NCBI GenBank assembly: GCA_023159155.1
Contig: JAJNNX010000001.1
Location: 620,001-684,000, forward strand
Reading direction: 5' to 3'
Source: Ustulina deusta
Taxonomy: Eukaryota; Ascomycota; Sordariomycetes; Xylariales; Xylariaceae
Length of the DNA stretch: 64,000 nt
Positions 23,317 to 33,981 of the stretch are shown piece after piece. How positions within the stretch are numbered: the first letter of the stretch is position 1; each line of letters opens with the position of its first letter. Below the pieces are notes generated by a model. That model was not told the DNA's origin, searched no databases, and saw only the letters and a program-made list of their open reading frames with translations. The translations under genes were made by a program, and so were the position numbers.

Positions 23317-24723
23317 TAGGTAGCTTTAGTAAAGTACTTGTTAATATTTATAGTAATAATAGGTATATTTAGAGCAACAATAATATATTATACGCTTATG
23401 CTAACTTAACTATAGTATAGTTTAAATTTATTTTTTATTAATTTTATAATAAAAAGATTTAATATAAGTAATTTTAAAACTATATATAATTTCTAGTTTT
23501 GTTTAATATTTTAATATATTAAGATCTGCTTAGTATAATACTAATTTATTTAAATATTTTTAAGTTAGTATTAAATAAAGGCTTAAAATATAATAAAAAT
23601 ACTTATTATAAAATATTTATAATAAAACATAGAATAGTATACAATTAAAATGCTAAAAATATATATAAGTATATTTACTTTAATATAAAGCTAAAAGTAG
23701 CAAAAAAAAAAAAAAAAAAAAAGTATTAAAACGCCTAAAACACTACAGCTAAGCCTAGCAACTACAAAAAGCAACCAAAAAAAAACCTTACTTATTATTA
23801 TTATTATTATTATTATTGTTATTATTATTATTGTTATTAAAAGCAAAAAAAAGGGCTAACTAAACATGCGCTAATATTAATATAACGTCTAGCTTGGCCT
23901 TTTTAGCTATATAACCCTTTAAACTAATAGTTTTTTTAATAAAGTATTTACGCCTATATTATATATAAAACTATTAGCTCTAACCTAAAACCTATATTTT
24001 TTGCACTACTAAACCTTTTTTTAGTCCAAAACTTTCTTTAAACTCTATAATATTTCTATTTAAGTAATATCTATAATACTAGGTACGCTAAAAAATATAT
24101 ATTAGTTTAAAAAAAACAACCCAATAAAAAGTTTATAAAAAGGTAATAAGTATAAATAAAACGCCATAGCTTAATATAACTTAAATAAATAAATATATAA
24201 ATAAAATAAAATAAATAAAGTTAGCATATACTAAGTAAGTAAATATTTTATTTAGTTATTTTAAAAGTTTTATACTAAAGCATAACAATATATCGCCTAA
24301 TATAAATTTATTGCGCCTTAAGTACTACTATTTTGTTTTATAGTCTAATACGCATATAGTATATTAATTTTAAAATTAGTTGTTTTTATAACTTTATTTT
24401 ACTATTAGTTAATTTATATATATAAATAAATAAGCAGTTATATAGTCTAGATATATACTAATAAAAATATTAGGTTTATAGGCCTAACGTTTCTCTATTT
24501 ATATAATCTTTTAAATAATTGTAGGACTAGTAAAACCGGTCCTAGGACTACTAACAATAAATCTTTGCAAATAGTAAAAAATTTAAAAAAATAGCCGCGA
24601 GGTCTTCCAGGTTAGCCAAAAACTTATTACTATTTATATAATTTTTAAGCTAGAACTATATACTAATTAGTAGTGCTACAATAAAAATAATATTAAAAAA
24701 AAAAAAAACAACCTTAGAAAACA

Positions 24724-24857
24724 AAAGCAAAATAAAACAAAATAAAACAAAATAAAACAAAACAAAACAAAATAAAACAAAACAAAACAAAACAAAACAA
24801 AATAAAACAAAACAAAATAAAACAAAACAAAATAAAACAAAACAAAACAAAACAAAA
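24724..24857. repeat. AAAAC/AAAAT pentanucleotide microsatellite
   Basis: About 26 tandem pentamers, mostly AAAAC with interspersed AAAAT, which C-to-T change explains. The long open frame on the minus strand (repeating VLFCF) is an artefact of this repeat. Confidence 0.9.
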
Positions 24858-26100
24858 ATAAATATTTATATAAAGTTGTTTTGTAGCACTTTATGCTATA
24901 ATTAGTAGCTATATGCTATAAGTTAGCAGTAACTTTTTTTTTGGACTTTAGAATCGGGGTCCAAGCTAGCCCTAAAAACTTTCTTTAGTACTAGTTAAAT
25001 CTAGGCTTTTTTAATTTTGCTTTTTAAGAAATGCTTTTAACGGGCCTTATATAATAATTTTGCGTTTTGTTTGTTTGTAGTAGCAACCTTTTTTTTAAAA
25101 AAATTATCTGTTTTTTTTAAATAGCGCTTTCTTTTTGTTTTTTTTTTTTATATAGAAATTATATTATAAGTATATACTATAGCTATATTATAAAAAAAAA
25201 AACTAAATAAATATTTATATTTTTTAGCTAGGGCTAGTTAGGCATAAAAAAAAAAAAAACTAAACTTTATATTAGATTATTTAATTATTGTATATTTAAA
25301 AAATAAACTTTATTAAAACATTTTTAATAAAAATATATAAGAAGCAGAAATAGAAATAGAAAAAAAGGGGTAAAAAAAAAAGCAAACATAAAAAAACTAA
25401 AGGTTTTTTTTTTTTTTGCTGCTATATATTATTACTACTATAATATAACGCTAAAATATATTTTATAAAGCTATACTTTAAACTAGGACTATAAAGCAGC
25501 TACTAGCATTAGATCTAATTAATTAAGATCTAAAAAAAAACGTAGTATTGTGACAAAAAAGGGAGAGAAGGGGGGAATACGCAAGCAGGCGGGCAGCACA
25601 ACATAGATAATATAAAATTGTAAATTTTAAATTTTTTTAAACTATCTATAATATAATAAAAAAAAGCAAATATAAGATAAAATAGGATAGAATGGAACAG
25701 AAATTGTACTAAAGCTTAATTTCTAATATAAAACTTTTAGGCTAGACTTATAAATTTTATTTAATTAAGAGCTAACTAATACAAAGAATTAATTAATTAT
25801 TAGCTAATAGTTAATACTTAGGCAAACTATTAATAAACTAATTATAAATAATAAAATTTAAATAAACTATTAATAAACTAATTATTAATGTTTAAATTTA
25901 AAAAAACTATTAATAAACTTATTGCAAACGTTTATATATAATTAGCGTTAAAAAATGTTTAAATATTAAAAATCTTTAAATATTAAAACATGTTTTAGCG
26001 TTTATATATATTAATAGTAGTAATTTTAAACGCTTATCTAATTAAACAGTAAATCCACTATTAAAATTATTCCAACTATTGATTAATAGTTTATTAAACC

Positions 26101-27472
26101 CTGCTTGTTTTAGTACGGTTTTACCACAATTGCACAAACGCAATCATTAAACGGTTCCGAGTACGGAATATGCGACTTCCTGGGAACACAAACGCAACCG
26201 CAAAAGCACGTGAGCCAACCACACCACCAACGTTCTATCGCGCTTCAGTCGCCCGCTATGTCTTCTTGACCCTCTTTCTTTTCTGGCCTGCCGTCTACCG
26301 GGCGAGTAGGGATATAGGGGCCTTAATATATTTCTGCCTAAAGACACGGTTACTGTCACGAGCTCTATACGTATGGGTAGGTAATAGACCATTGTTGTTG
26401 CGCGAAGGTCTCCAAAATCACCTTCCTACGTACTATCTACTATATACATGAACAGTCTCTTTGTTCGATCCGTATGCTTGTATCCGTACTGCCCTCATGG
26501 CAGTTACCGCGACTTAACACCATGATCAACAAGACACACAATACAATCAATTCAACAACCATCGCTTATTTCTGGCACCTCTCTTCAGCTTTTGCTACTG
26601 CCTAGGTTGTAGATTCATGACGTCACGAATAAAAGTAGCAGTCCTGTAGACACGGAACAAGTTACTTTATCCTACAGACACCATGGCGCCTCAATACAAG
26701 CAGCATCATCGTGAATTCTTCGGAGAAGCGCAATCAAATGGACAAGGCCCTTAGTGATGAACTTGGCGTTATGTATATCGATATTCCGGGTTTCTACGGG
26801 GGTTTTCCCGGCAACATCCTGGAACTTGAGACGGCATCCCAAGACATTTTCTATAAGTATACCCAAGAAATACAGCTATTGTTTCTTGTGGACTTGTTTC
26901 TGAATTTCGATATCGAGTTGGTAGTCCAGGACAGCGTGTAGAAAAGGTTTGATTTGGTCGAAGTGGATGGTATTAGACGCGATCGCGGAAATAGCTTTTA
27001 AGATATTGCTGCTAAGATTGCTTTAACCCGTGGGAGAAAATAGGAGGCGGGAGGCTAGGTGGTAAAAGATGTAGAAAAAAGCATTAGTACAATAGGTTGG
27101 AGATTTAGGTAGTTAGTTAGAACAAGTTTATAGGGAGTAGTAGTTTGCACTTACTTTTACGGTTGACTGTATTTAGTTCAACAGGATTTGAACAATTACG
27201 TTTAGCGATATAATATCTTGCAATAACCTTAACCTTGTTTTTAAAGTTTACTACTGACCAGGTACATGAAAAGCTTGCTTAGGTTCTTTATCCGCTGTGC
27301 TATTTTACTATTTCATCAAGCAGGTTGAAGAAGCTGACAAGGAAACTACAGAGTAGCTCGTTCCTACGCATTCATACTTGCTCGTACACCCTTAGCGCAT
27401 CCACACAATAATTAGAACTTCTACCAATACAACCGTCTTTGATTATTGGCCTTTCTCAATATTTCCGCACAA
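26101..27472. other. Transition from the AT block to gene-bearing DNA
   Basis: Composition returns to normal at about 26100. There is no convincing gene. A short open stretch at 26738-26941 (MDKALSDELGVMYIDIP...) reads like a fragment of a protein but has no recognised family and no convincing splice partners; it may be a gene remnant. AT content rises again at about 27000-27250. Confidence 0.4.
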
Positions 27473-28750
27473 ATGGCCTTCAATCAACCTCAAAAATGGT
27501 CCCCGGAACCATATCAAGAAATAAACATAGATCAACTCAGCACCGCCATGCTCTGGCCCTACCCTGTACCTTCACCGACGTACCCCGCCGCACCAAGAGA
27601 AGAATCTCGAGCACAGTTCAACCAGAAGTATGCCCACAAGGCTTTGAATGCCTCAAATCGTCTTATAATGGACGAGCTTGAGCTCGTACGTAGACATCTT
27701 TCAGACTTGTTTTACGAGGCTGCAGCTCTACGTTTACGATTCCAGCCCCCATTCTCCCACGGCTGGTCGAGGACGCTGCTGATGCCAAAGCCCGCGGAAG
27801 TCTCCTTGCGAACAAATGAACTCGACCTATGGAACAAGCAAACCGCCGTTTATTTTATTGGTGACTCGCACTATTCAGGCCATGACCACGGATATACAGA
27901 CCGGCGTCTGGGCGCTTACATCTACCGCGAGTGGCACCGCGTGCATGACGGCCGACCGAACCTGCAGCGTTACAACTTCTTCGCTAAGGCATTGCAGGTA
28001 ACGAAATCCTTAGAGTCGTTCGACGTAGCAGCTGTCATCGATATACACCGGCGGCTATGCAATTCCATGTCGGCCAAGTTGAATGAAGAGGTCATCTTCC
28101 GCTACCCTTTTCTCGCTGGAGAAGTGGAAAGCACAAACTTCCCGCAGGCAGACATAGCGAAGACGTGGCGTGAGCACGGCTTCACCATGGGTCATCTCTT
28201 TCGCGCCGTCTTGCTCGTGGCAGACGAAAACGTTATTCCTGAGACGTGCCCAGTGCAGCCAGAGTCGGAGCTTAGCGACGACAGTACGCTTAAGGAAATG
28301 GCGGCATGGCTGGAACGTCTGATGCCGGAGTGCCGCGTGTTAATGGTACGCACTGGGGACGACGCGCATTTGAGCAGACCTGTATCTTTCGCAAGCCTTG
28401 TAGACCCGTTAAACAGCAATCAGGGGGATGGGTCCGGTCAGGTGGACATGGTTAGGGTGACGGTCCCTGTCGCTATACGTTTTTTGCACGAGCTGCAGGT
28501 ACAGGAGGAAGCTGCATACCTTGATCTGCGGCGCGTAGCAGACAGAATGACGGAGGACCGCGAACGTGCGTGCCGCGAATGGGTGGACAGCGTAATGCGC
28601 CATGCTGAGGATGTGGGCATCGACGGGAATATGTATACTTGGAAAGCTGTGAGGAGGATGTGGGCTGCCCGCGATGGAGAGACTTTTAGCGACGGGCAAG
28701 GCGACGAAACGCGTCTTTTCCCTCTTTATTCCTGGACATGTATATGGTAG
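27473..28750 (+). CDS. Hypothetical protein, 425 aa
   Basis: Single uninterrupted frame. The frame is open upstream to 27446 but the first ATG is at 27473 (MAFNQPQKW), giving 425 residues, stop TAG at 28748-28750. Codon use and composition are like those of the neighbouring genes, and no frame on the other strand is as long, so it is probably real. There is no signal peptide, membrane segment or repeat. The N-terminal 45 residues are proline-rich; the remainder looks globular, with stretches such as YFIGDSHYSGHDHGYTDRR (residues about 115-135) and IREWHRVHDGRPNLQRYNFF-like aromatic and basic clusters. I do not recognise the family. It is the first gene right of the AT-rich block, where lineage-specific genes are common. 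Function unknown. Confidence 0.6.
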   Translation: MAFNQPQKWSPEPYQEINIDQLSTAMLWPYPVPSPTYPAAPREESRAQFNQKYAHKALNASNRLIMDELELVRRHLSDLFYEAAALRLRFQPPFSHGWSRTLLMPKPAEVSLRTNELDLWNKQTAVYFIGDSHYSGHDHGYTDRRLGAYIYREWHRVHDGRPNLQRYNFFAKALQVTKSLESFDVAAVIDIHRRLCNSMSAKLNEEVIFRYPFLAGEVESTNFPQADIAKTWREHGFTMGHLFRAVLLVADENVIPETCPVQPESELSDDSTLKEMAAWLERLMPECRVLMVRTGDDAHLSRPVSFASLVDPLNSNQGDGSGQVDMVRVTVPVAIRFLHELQVQEEAAYLDLRRVADRMTEDRERACREWVDSVMRHAEDVGIDGNMYTWKAVRRMWAARDGETFSDGQGDETRLFPLYSWTCIW

Positions 28751-30656
28751 AGCTTTATAACTGGTCAGTGTACTGTTCCGCGCTTCACTGCGAGTTATTA
28801 TCATGCTGTGGCGTTGAAGGTAGGAAATGGCCGGCGGCAGATTTGGCGAGTGGAATTAACTAGATTCGTCGGTTATGACTCCTCGAGAACTCCTTCGATC
28901 TTAACCTCAACCAGTGAACCAGAATATAGCTCATGCTTTTCCCGAAAGTTGTGTCTTGAGCCCTTATAGTTCGATCTTTCCATCACTCTACTAGCTGATG
29001 GACCCCATCGTATCTAACACCGCAAGTGTGCATATGTATATCCTCCTTTGTCACGATCTTGACTACTTACGACCACATACCTCGGCCCCTGAGGTACGGA
29101 ACAAAGGGGCTACCTGTATATAGATATTCAGCTATTGGAAGTAGTAGTTAGGGCTCCTCGTGCGTCAACAAGTATTCAGGACCTACCCATACGTTGCTAT
29201 CCGTACCTAGGCCTTGTGACATCCTTGTCCGTCTTGAGCTGATAAGAGCGTCACTTTACGCTACGGTCAGTCATTGACATGCGCGCTCGCGGGTGTCGTC
29301 GATCTTCTTTGCTACCGTCTCGCTCCTGATGTGACAATGCCAGATTTTTCAGCGATATTTGAAAAATATCGCTGATTGGCTTCTTTGATGTCGTGCTTGA
29401 ACTGCTCGATTTCCTCGGAACGAGCATCAAGTTTGCGAGATCTATCCTCAAGTTCATATCTGGGTACTAATGGTTTGGCCTTCATATTTGAGGCAATAGT
29501 TGCTGTTGTACCGGGAGGAAACCGATACCGCAGTATTGTTTATTTCGCGAGTTTTCAGCTGGGTCACGATATAGAGACTTGACTTAATACCTGTGCCACG
29601 CCCCACTTATGTTGGTGAGCGCTAGGGTAGTAGAAGAGATGGAGAAATCTATATGGCAGTCCCCCGTGCGGGGTCTTATAGTACTGTCTTTTGTATCTTC
29701 CTACACTCGGCCAAACTTACTTGCCGTAAGCACCGCGGAGGCGAAACAACACTACGAATTCCCATTTCAATCACCTATTTCAATCACCTATTTCAATCAC
29801 CTATTTCAATTATATCAAGTCGGATACCTTCCACATTAATATATTTTAATGGTCAACGGCCAGCAAACCCTTAACCCAACTCCCGTCTCCGGCCCTTACA
29901 CAGGTATAACCGGCAGTACATACATAGTATGTTGGACCATTTACTATTTAACCATAAATGCTTTAATTCCGTTTAATTTAGTACATTTTTAGTAATACAG
30001 GAACCGTTTTATGGTCCATTTCTCTCTGTATAAAATTATGCATAATACACACGGCAGTCACTTGACTGATAACTGGCTGAGCCGAGCCTGAGAAAAAGCG
30101 GCAAGTGCACTAAGCCCAATTCGTTGTATCCTTGGGAAATGGTAAAACTTGGAACCTACCCCAGTGGACAGTCACCCCACATTCTGGCTCGTAGGCGGTG
30201 AGATAGGTACTAGGTAACCTCGCAGAGCATTAGGTAATATTCCGACCACCTTCAATCCTTAAGTGCAGATACGGGTACTCGGGTATTCGGTTTCTGTAGG
30301 TACCTATCTTTTCGCATCATTGCAAAACTACAATGTAGGTACCTTATGAGTGTACTAATATGCAAAGCTACATATGTACCTCTCCCCGGTTGCAGCGGGG
30401 AGGCTGGTCGGCGATCTTGTAAGCAAACTCAACCTTCAGGGAAGAAAACCCTACGGCTTATAAATACTGTGACTATCGGAACAATTATCCTACCTAGGTA
30501 GTGTACAGAGCGAATATAAATAATGTGATACCTGATGGCCAGACAGTAATTTGCACATCATTGAATGAAGAGGTATGAACACTTAAGCAGGAAAAGCAGT
30601 CTAATCCCGAATCTGTTACCACCAAGTCACCTCCTCCATCAACCGCTTTTGCAATC
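28751..30656. other. Intergenic, no gene seen
   Basis: Several short frames occur on both strands, none with convincing start, length or splicing. It contains a 13-bp tandem repeat (29764-29812) and palindromic AGGTACCT/TACCTAGGTA motifs (30170-30350, 30490-30505). Confidence 0.5.
29764..29812. repeat. 13-bp minisatellite, about 3.7 copies
   Basis: Unit ATTTCAATCACCT repeated head to tail three times (29764-29802) plus a partial copy. Confidence 0.85.
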
Positions 30657-31040
30657 ATGCCAGGCATTGTTCATAATAAAGTACTTCTGATGGGATTTCA
30701 GTCGAATGTCTTGTTACCGCCACACTTCCGAGAGCTATTTGGGACAGCTGAGGAGATTGGTGCAAAAATCCACGACGACCACGCTCGCATCCAACGTGCT
30801 GGTATTACGCTTGTTCCGTATCTCATAAACCCACTAGAGCAAGAGAAGGGACTTCAAGATGTGGAATTGCTTCTCCGAGAAGGGGGTTACAACGCCATTG
30901 GAATCGGAGCTGGCGTGAGACTTAACCCCGCGTATACAGCCTTGTTCGAACGCATCGTCAACATGTGTATAGCGATTGCACCGGGCGTTCCGTTCTTGTT
31001 CAATGATGGGCCGGGTGGGAGTTCAAAGACTAGTGAGTGA
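30657..31040 (+). CDS. Small conserved-looking hypothetical protein, 127 aa
   Basis: ATG at 30657 (context AATCATGCC), stop at 31038-31040, one exon. The sequence looks like a compact alpha/beta protein: an initial strand (KVLLMGFQSNVLL), a helix (FGTAEEIGAKIHDDHARIQRAG), a strand (ITLVPYLINP), then LQDVELLLREGGYNAIGIGAGVR and a C-terminal PGVPFLFNDGPGGS. I believe similar short fungal proteins with the GIGAGVRLNP and FNDGP signatures exist, but they have no function I can name. A splice donor-like GTGAGT overlaps the last codons (31033), so the annotated C-terminus could change if an intron is used there. Confidence 0.55.
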   Translation: MPGIVHNKVLLMGFQSNVLLPPHFRELFGTAEEIGAKIHDDHARIQRAGITLVPYLINPLEQEKGLQDVELLLREGGYNAIGIGAGVRLNPAYTALFERIVNMCIAIAPGVPFLFNDGPGGSSKTSE

Positions 31041-33981
31041 TATCTGGTTCTGACCCCGTCTAGAAATCAAGAGCTTTGCATGCTCTCGAAACCCTTGTAG
31101 ATTTTGCTAATACTGGCCTGTAATGTCGAAGTTGAGAGAGTGCTCGGGGTGCACATTCCGTGAGCTGCAGACGAAATTAAAGAAGCCTGACGAATTTTCT
31201 TGCAATTGACTCTGCCAGGAAAGGGCCTTGTGCCTATATGAAGTCCGGAGCCGAAACTTGGATGAGGAATGGGCGGGGAGGATTAGTCGTCGGGAATGTC
31301 GTCGGTGACTTGTAAGCGATTGGGTTATGTACGATACTGATGGACGGTGTCAGGAAGACTCCACTCTTCATTGAATTTTTCTAATATCCACGTTAATTGT
31401 TGTATTACAGCCATGTCCTGAACTTTGTGTATCCAGGAAACTACATCTATCCGCGAGTTGGTGGTGACGGCAGTCCCCAGGCATTAAATAAGCTGCTGGT
31501 CGTCAAATGGGATTCCTGAACATAGCTCACAACTATAATGCAGTCAGATTCTTAGAGCTGCAACTTGCCATAGATATACGTGTTCATCAAAGGTCGGTTT
31601 GGAATTATTGAAGTATTTGCCACATGGTGGTCCGTGCCCTGTGAACAATGCTGCGGTCTGGGAATCAACGACTACATGCATTGTACTCCTCCTGTACAAC
31701 AACAGCACCAGGCAAGCCTTGAGGAGAACACTACCCGCATAGCTGAGAGGCTACCTGGGCCGTAGGTAGGTAGAGGGAACGAATTTCTCTGCAGTAATTC
31801 CAACCAATTTGTGAATGCAGGGTCCTAGCCGATATGAAGCTTCTATTTCCTGTAATGTGGTGTATTGAATAAGATCGTAGTCACGAAAAGGCCCGAGTTA
31901 AACAATATTGGGGGATAGGTATTTTCAATGTTAGTAAACCCAATAAGTCCAGTAGTATCGCCCATTGTTGCAGCCTTAAATGATACCTCAGTGCATCTGC
32001 TATACATACTAAGTACCTTGGAAGGCTTCCAAGTTGGGATAAACTTAGGTACCTACCTACCTAGGTAGCTACCTTTCTTAAGTTACCTCCAGGCTGTAGG
32101 TAAATACACGCAGTTACGTCATTAATACAGCGAGAGGGTACCTTGGATAATGAGGTGCGTGAATGGAAGGCGGTTGCAGTCCACTCAAAGCTATTCTAGT
32201 AGTACCTATAGCTAGCTGTTTCCATTCCATCAAAAGTTTGCATGCTCTTTCCAATTTCACGCCAAATGGTGTACCTTCCTTTGGTCATCCCTTGGTGGAA
32301 ACAGTTTGTACCACTCTGAATTTTCTCACAGCCCAGACCAGACTCGACTCGACCCAAGTTTGTTGTTCCCCATAGAATGCATCTCTCCTCTGCCTCTCTT
32401 GTCCCCTACCGACAATAGATTGCCCGTCACCAATACAGGCAATACCTTTGCCTCTCTTCCACTCCCTACCTTATACACTTCATTCGTTCCGCCTCCTCTT
32501 CCTGCACCACAACCACCTCCGTAGTCACCCGTAGTATTTCCCCTCTGGTCTTCTCGAGGCTCTGGACCTGTCTTGGGGCAGCGTCAACTATACCACCACT
32601 CTAGGTCAATCTCTCTACAGTCACGCTTCTCGAGGATATCTGCAGGTAGGAGCCATTCTGTTACCTTTAGATCTTGTACGCAGGACTGAGCCCTTGAGAA
32701 TCACTCATTGGCCCTCGTCTATTCACAGCATATTGTGTCCATTTGCATCTGATAAACTGACCAAGGCGTAGACTAGTGGTCCAAACTGCATTGTGACTAT
32801 CGACACAATCCTTTATTTACCCATTGTCACCAAGCATCTGATTGGTAGCGAGCAGCTTTGACCAGCGGGTCACTGCGCTGCATTGTGGCTCTATAATCAC
32901 AGACACAGATCACACAACAAGAGTGCAACCAATCTATTATTATATCTATTACGGAAATCTGACTTGCCTGCAAGTGGACCACATTGTTCAGACGATTTTG
33001 TGCATCAGCACTAAACACATTCTTTCTTATTTCTAGCCAAACACGTCGGACAAATTCACATCTTTGCCAGTCACTCTCCTTTTATTTCTGATAACTGGAT
33101 CAACGCCTTTCGGGATTCTTTCGTTTACCTGGCACAAGTGAGTCAACGTCCTTGTTCCTGTCTTCGTTGGCTTGTATGCTGCATCTACCTGCATCTGGCC
33201 TCTATTCGAAAGCAAAGTCTTACATACCTACTCCATTTCTCCTCCCCATCCTACACCGCACTTCTCCTCTCACTCAATTACATATTGGCTTGGACTCGGG
33301 ACGCAGCCCGGCCACCGAGCTTTTGAGAGTGCCTCTACACTTACATCCCAAGTCAGGCCACTCGCAGGCTGAACCAGGCTTAGGCACTACCTGCTTACTG
33401 CAACATACGGTTATTATACCGCCTGATTCCCTGCCCTCCCGAGATATCAAGCATCTTTGGTTGAGGTAAGAGCTGTCATCAACACGATTCAATGTCAACC
33501 TCCATTCACTAGGCTTCAAGAGCAGCATCCAAACCAAAACTTTTCACAATAACCCCCATGTGGCTCCATACTTAGCTTCCATCCTCTTGCAGTTTATTTA
33601 CACGCGGTTTTCATTTACGTCTCTACTGTTACGTGGGTTCTAATGAGTTCTACCAGACCTTAAGCTCTATTCCAAAGCTATTTATTTGGTTGACACGTTC
33701 CAGGTGAGTTGGTACCACTCTATTTGATCAGGAGTGATCTGAGCAAGTTCTGTGAATCACAGAAGCATCCAGTTTCATCGGTATTCCCACTACATTAAAT
33801 TGTACTAACCATACTTCAGTCAGAACAGAATTCGTAGAAACCAACACGGAAGCTAGCGAGCCACATCAATAGAAGGCCCCAACAGTTGTGATCACCATAC
33901 TGGCCCTTGACGTCGACAATTTGTTCATTCTACCATTGAGTGAATCAGCTCCATACACGATCAAAGCCTTCAGGAGCCAAT
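31041..33981. other. Long intergenic/5' leader region of the Mei2-like gene
   Basis: No coding gene supported. 32030-32080 holds overlapping CCTAGGTA palindromes. 32330-32540 is strongly pyrimidine-rich (CCTCTTCCTGCACCAC...), the kind of CT tract found upstream of transcription starts in filamentous fungi. It is plausible that transcription of the Mei2-like gene begins here with a long, possibly spliced leader. Confidence 0.4.

Larger units (their letters stand above)
2045..26100. other. AT-rich, RIP-like gene-free block (nested relic transposons)
   Basis: About 24 kb in which G and C are nearly absent apart from a few islands (about 2560-2640, 6615-10107, 22200-22345, 23235-23330, 25555-25612). 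No intact gene is present. The relic coding frames found here (retroelement reverse transcriptases, a Rep-like endonuclease) are broken by stops that C-to-T or G-to-A changes explain, and paired LTR copies differ mainly by such transitions. That is the signature of RIP, the premeiotic mutation of duplicated DNA in Pezizomycotina. Both borders are sharp. Stretches not covered by the named elements below were read and hold no recognisable gene. Confidence 0.85.
22346..26100. other. AT-rich DNA right of element B, unassigned
   Basis: About 3.75 kb, mostly A/T, with ATT/TTA microsatellites (about 22548-22566, 22890-22915, 23786-23840), a poly-A tract near 23700, a tandem 28-mer (23261-23316), a pentanucleotide array (24724-24857) and a short G-rich unmutated patch at 25555-25612. 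No coding frame or terminal repeat recognised. Confidence 0.5.

Noticed and set aside
24656..24850. Open frame of repeating VLFCF on the minus strand
   Set aside because: Pure translation of the AAAAC/AAAAT microsatellite.
26672..26941. Small frames near 26.7-26.9 kb as a gene
   Set aside because: Short, opposite strands overlap, no recognised family and no consistent splice model; kept only as a possible remnant.
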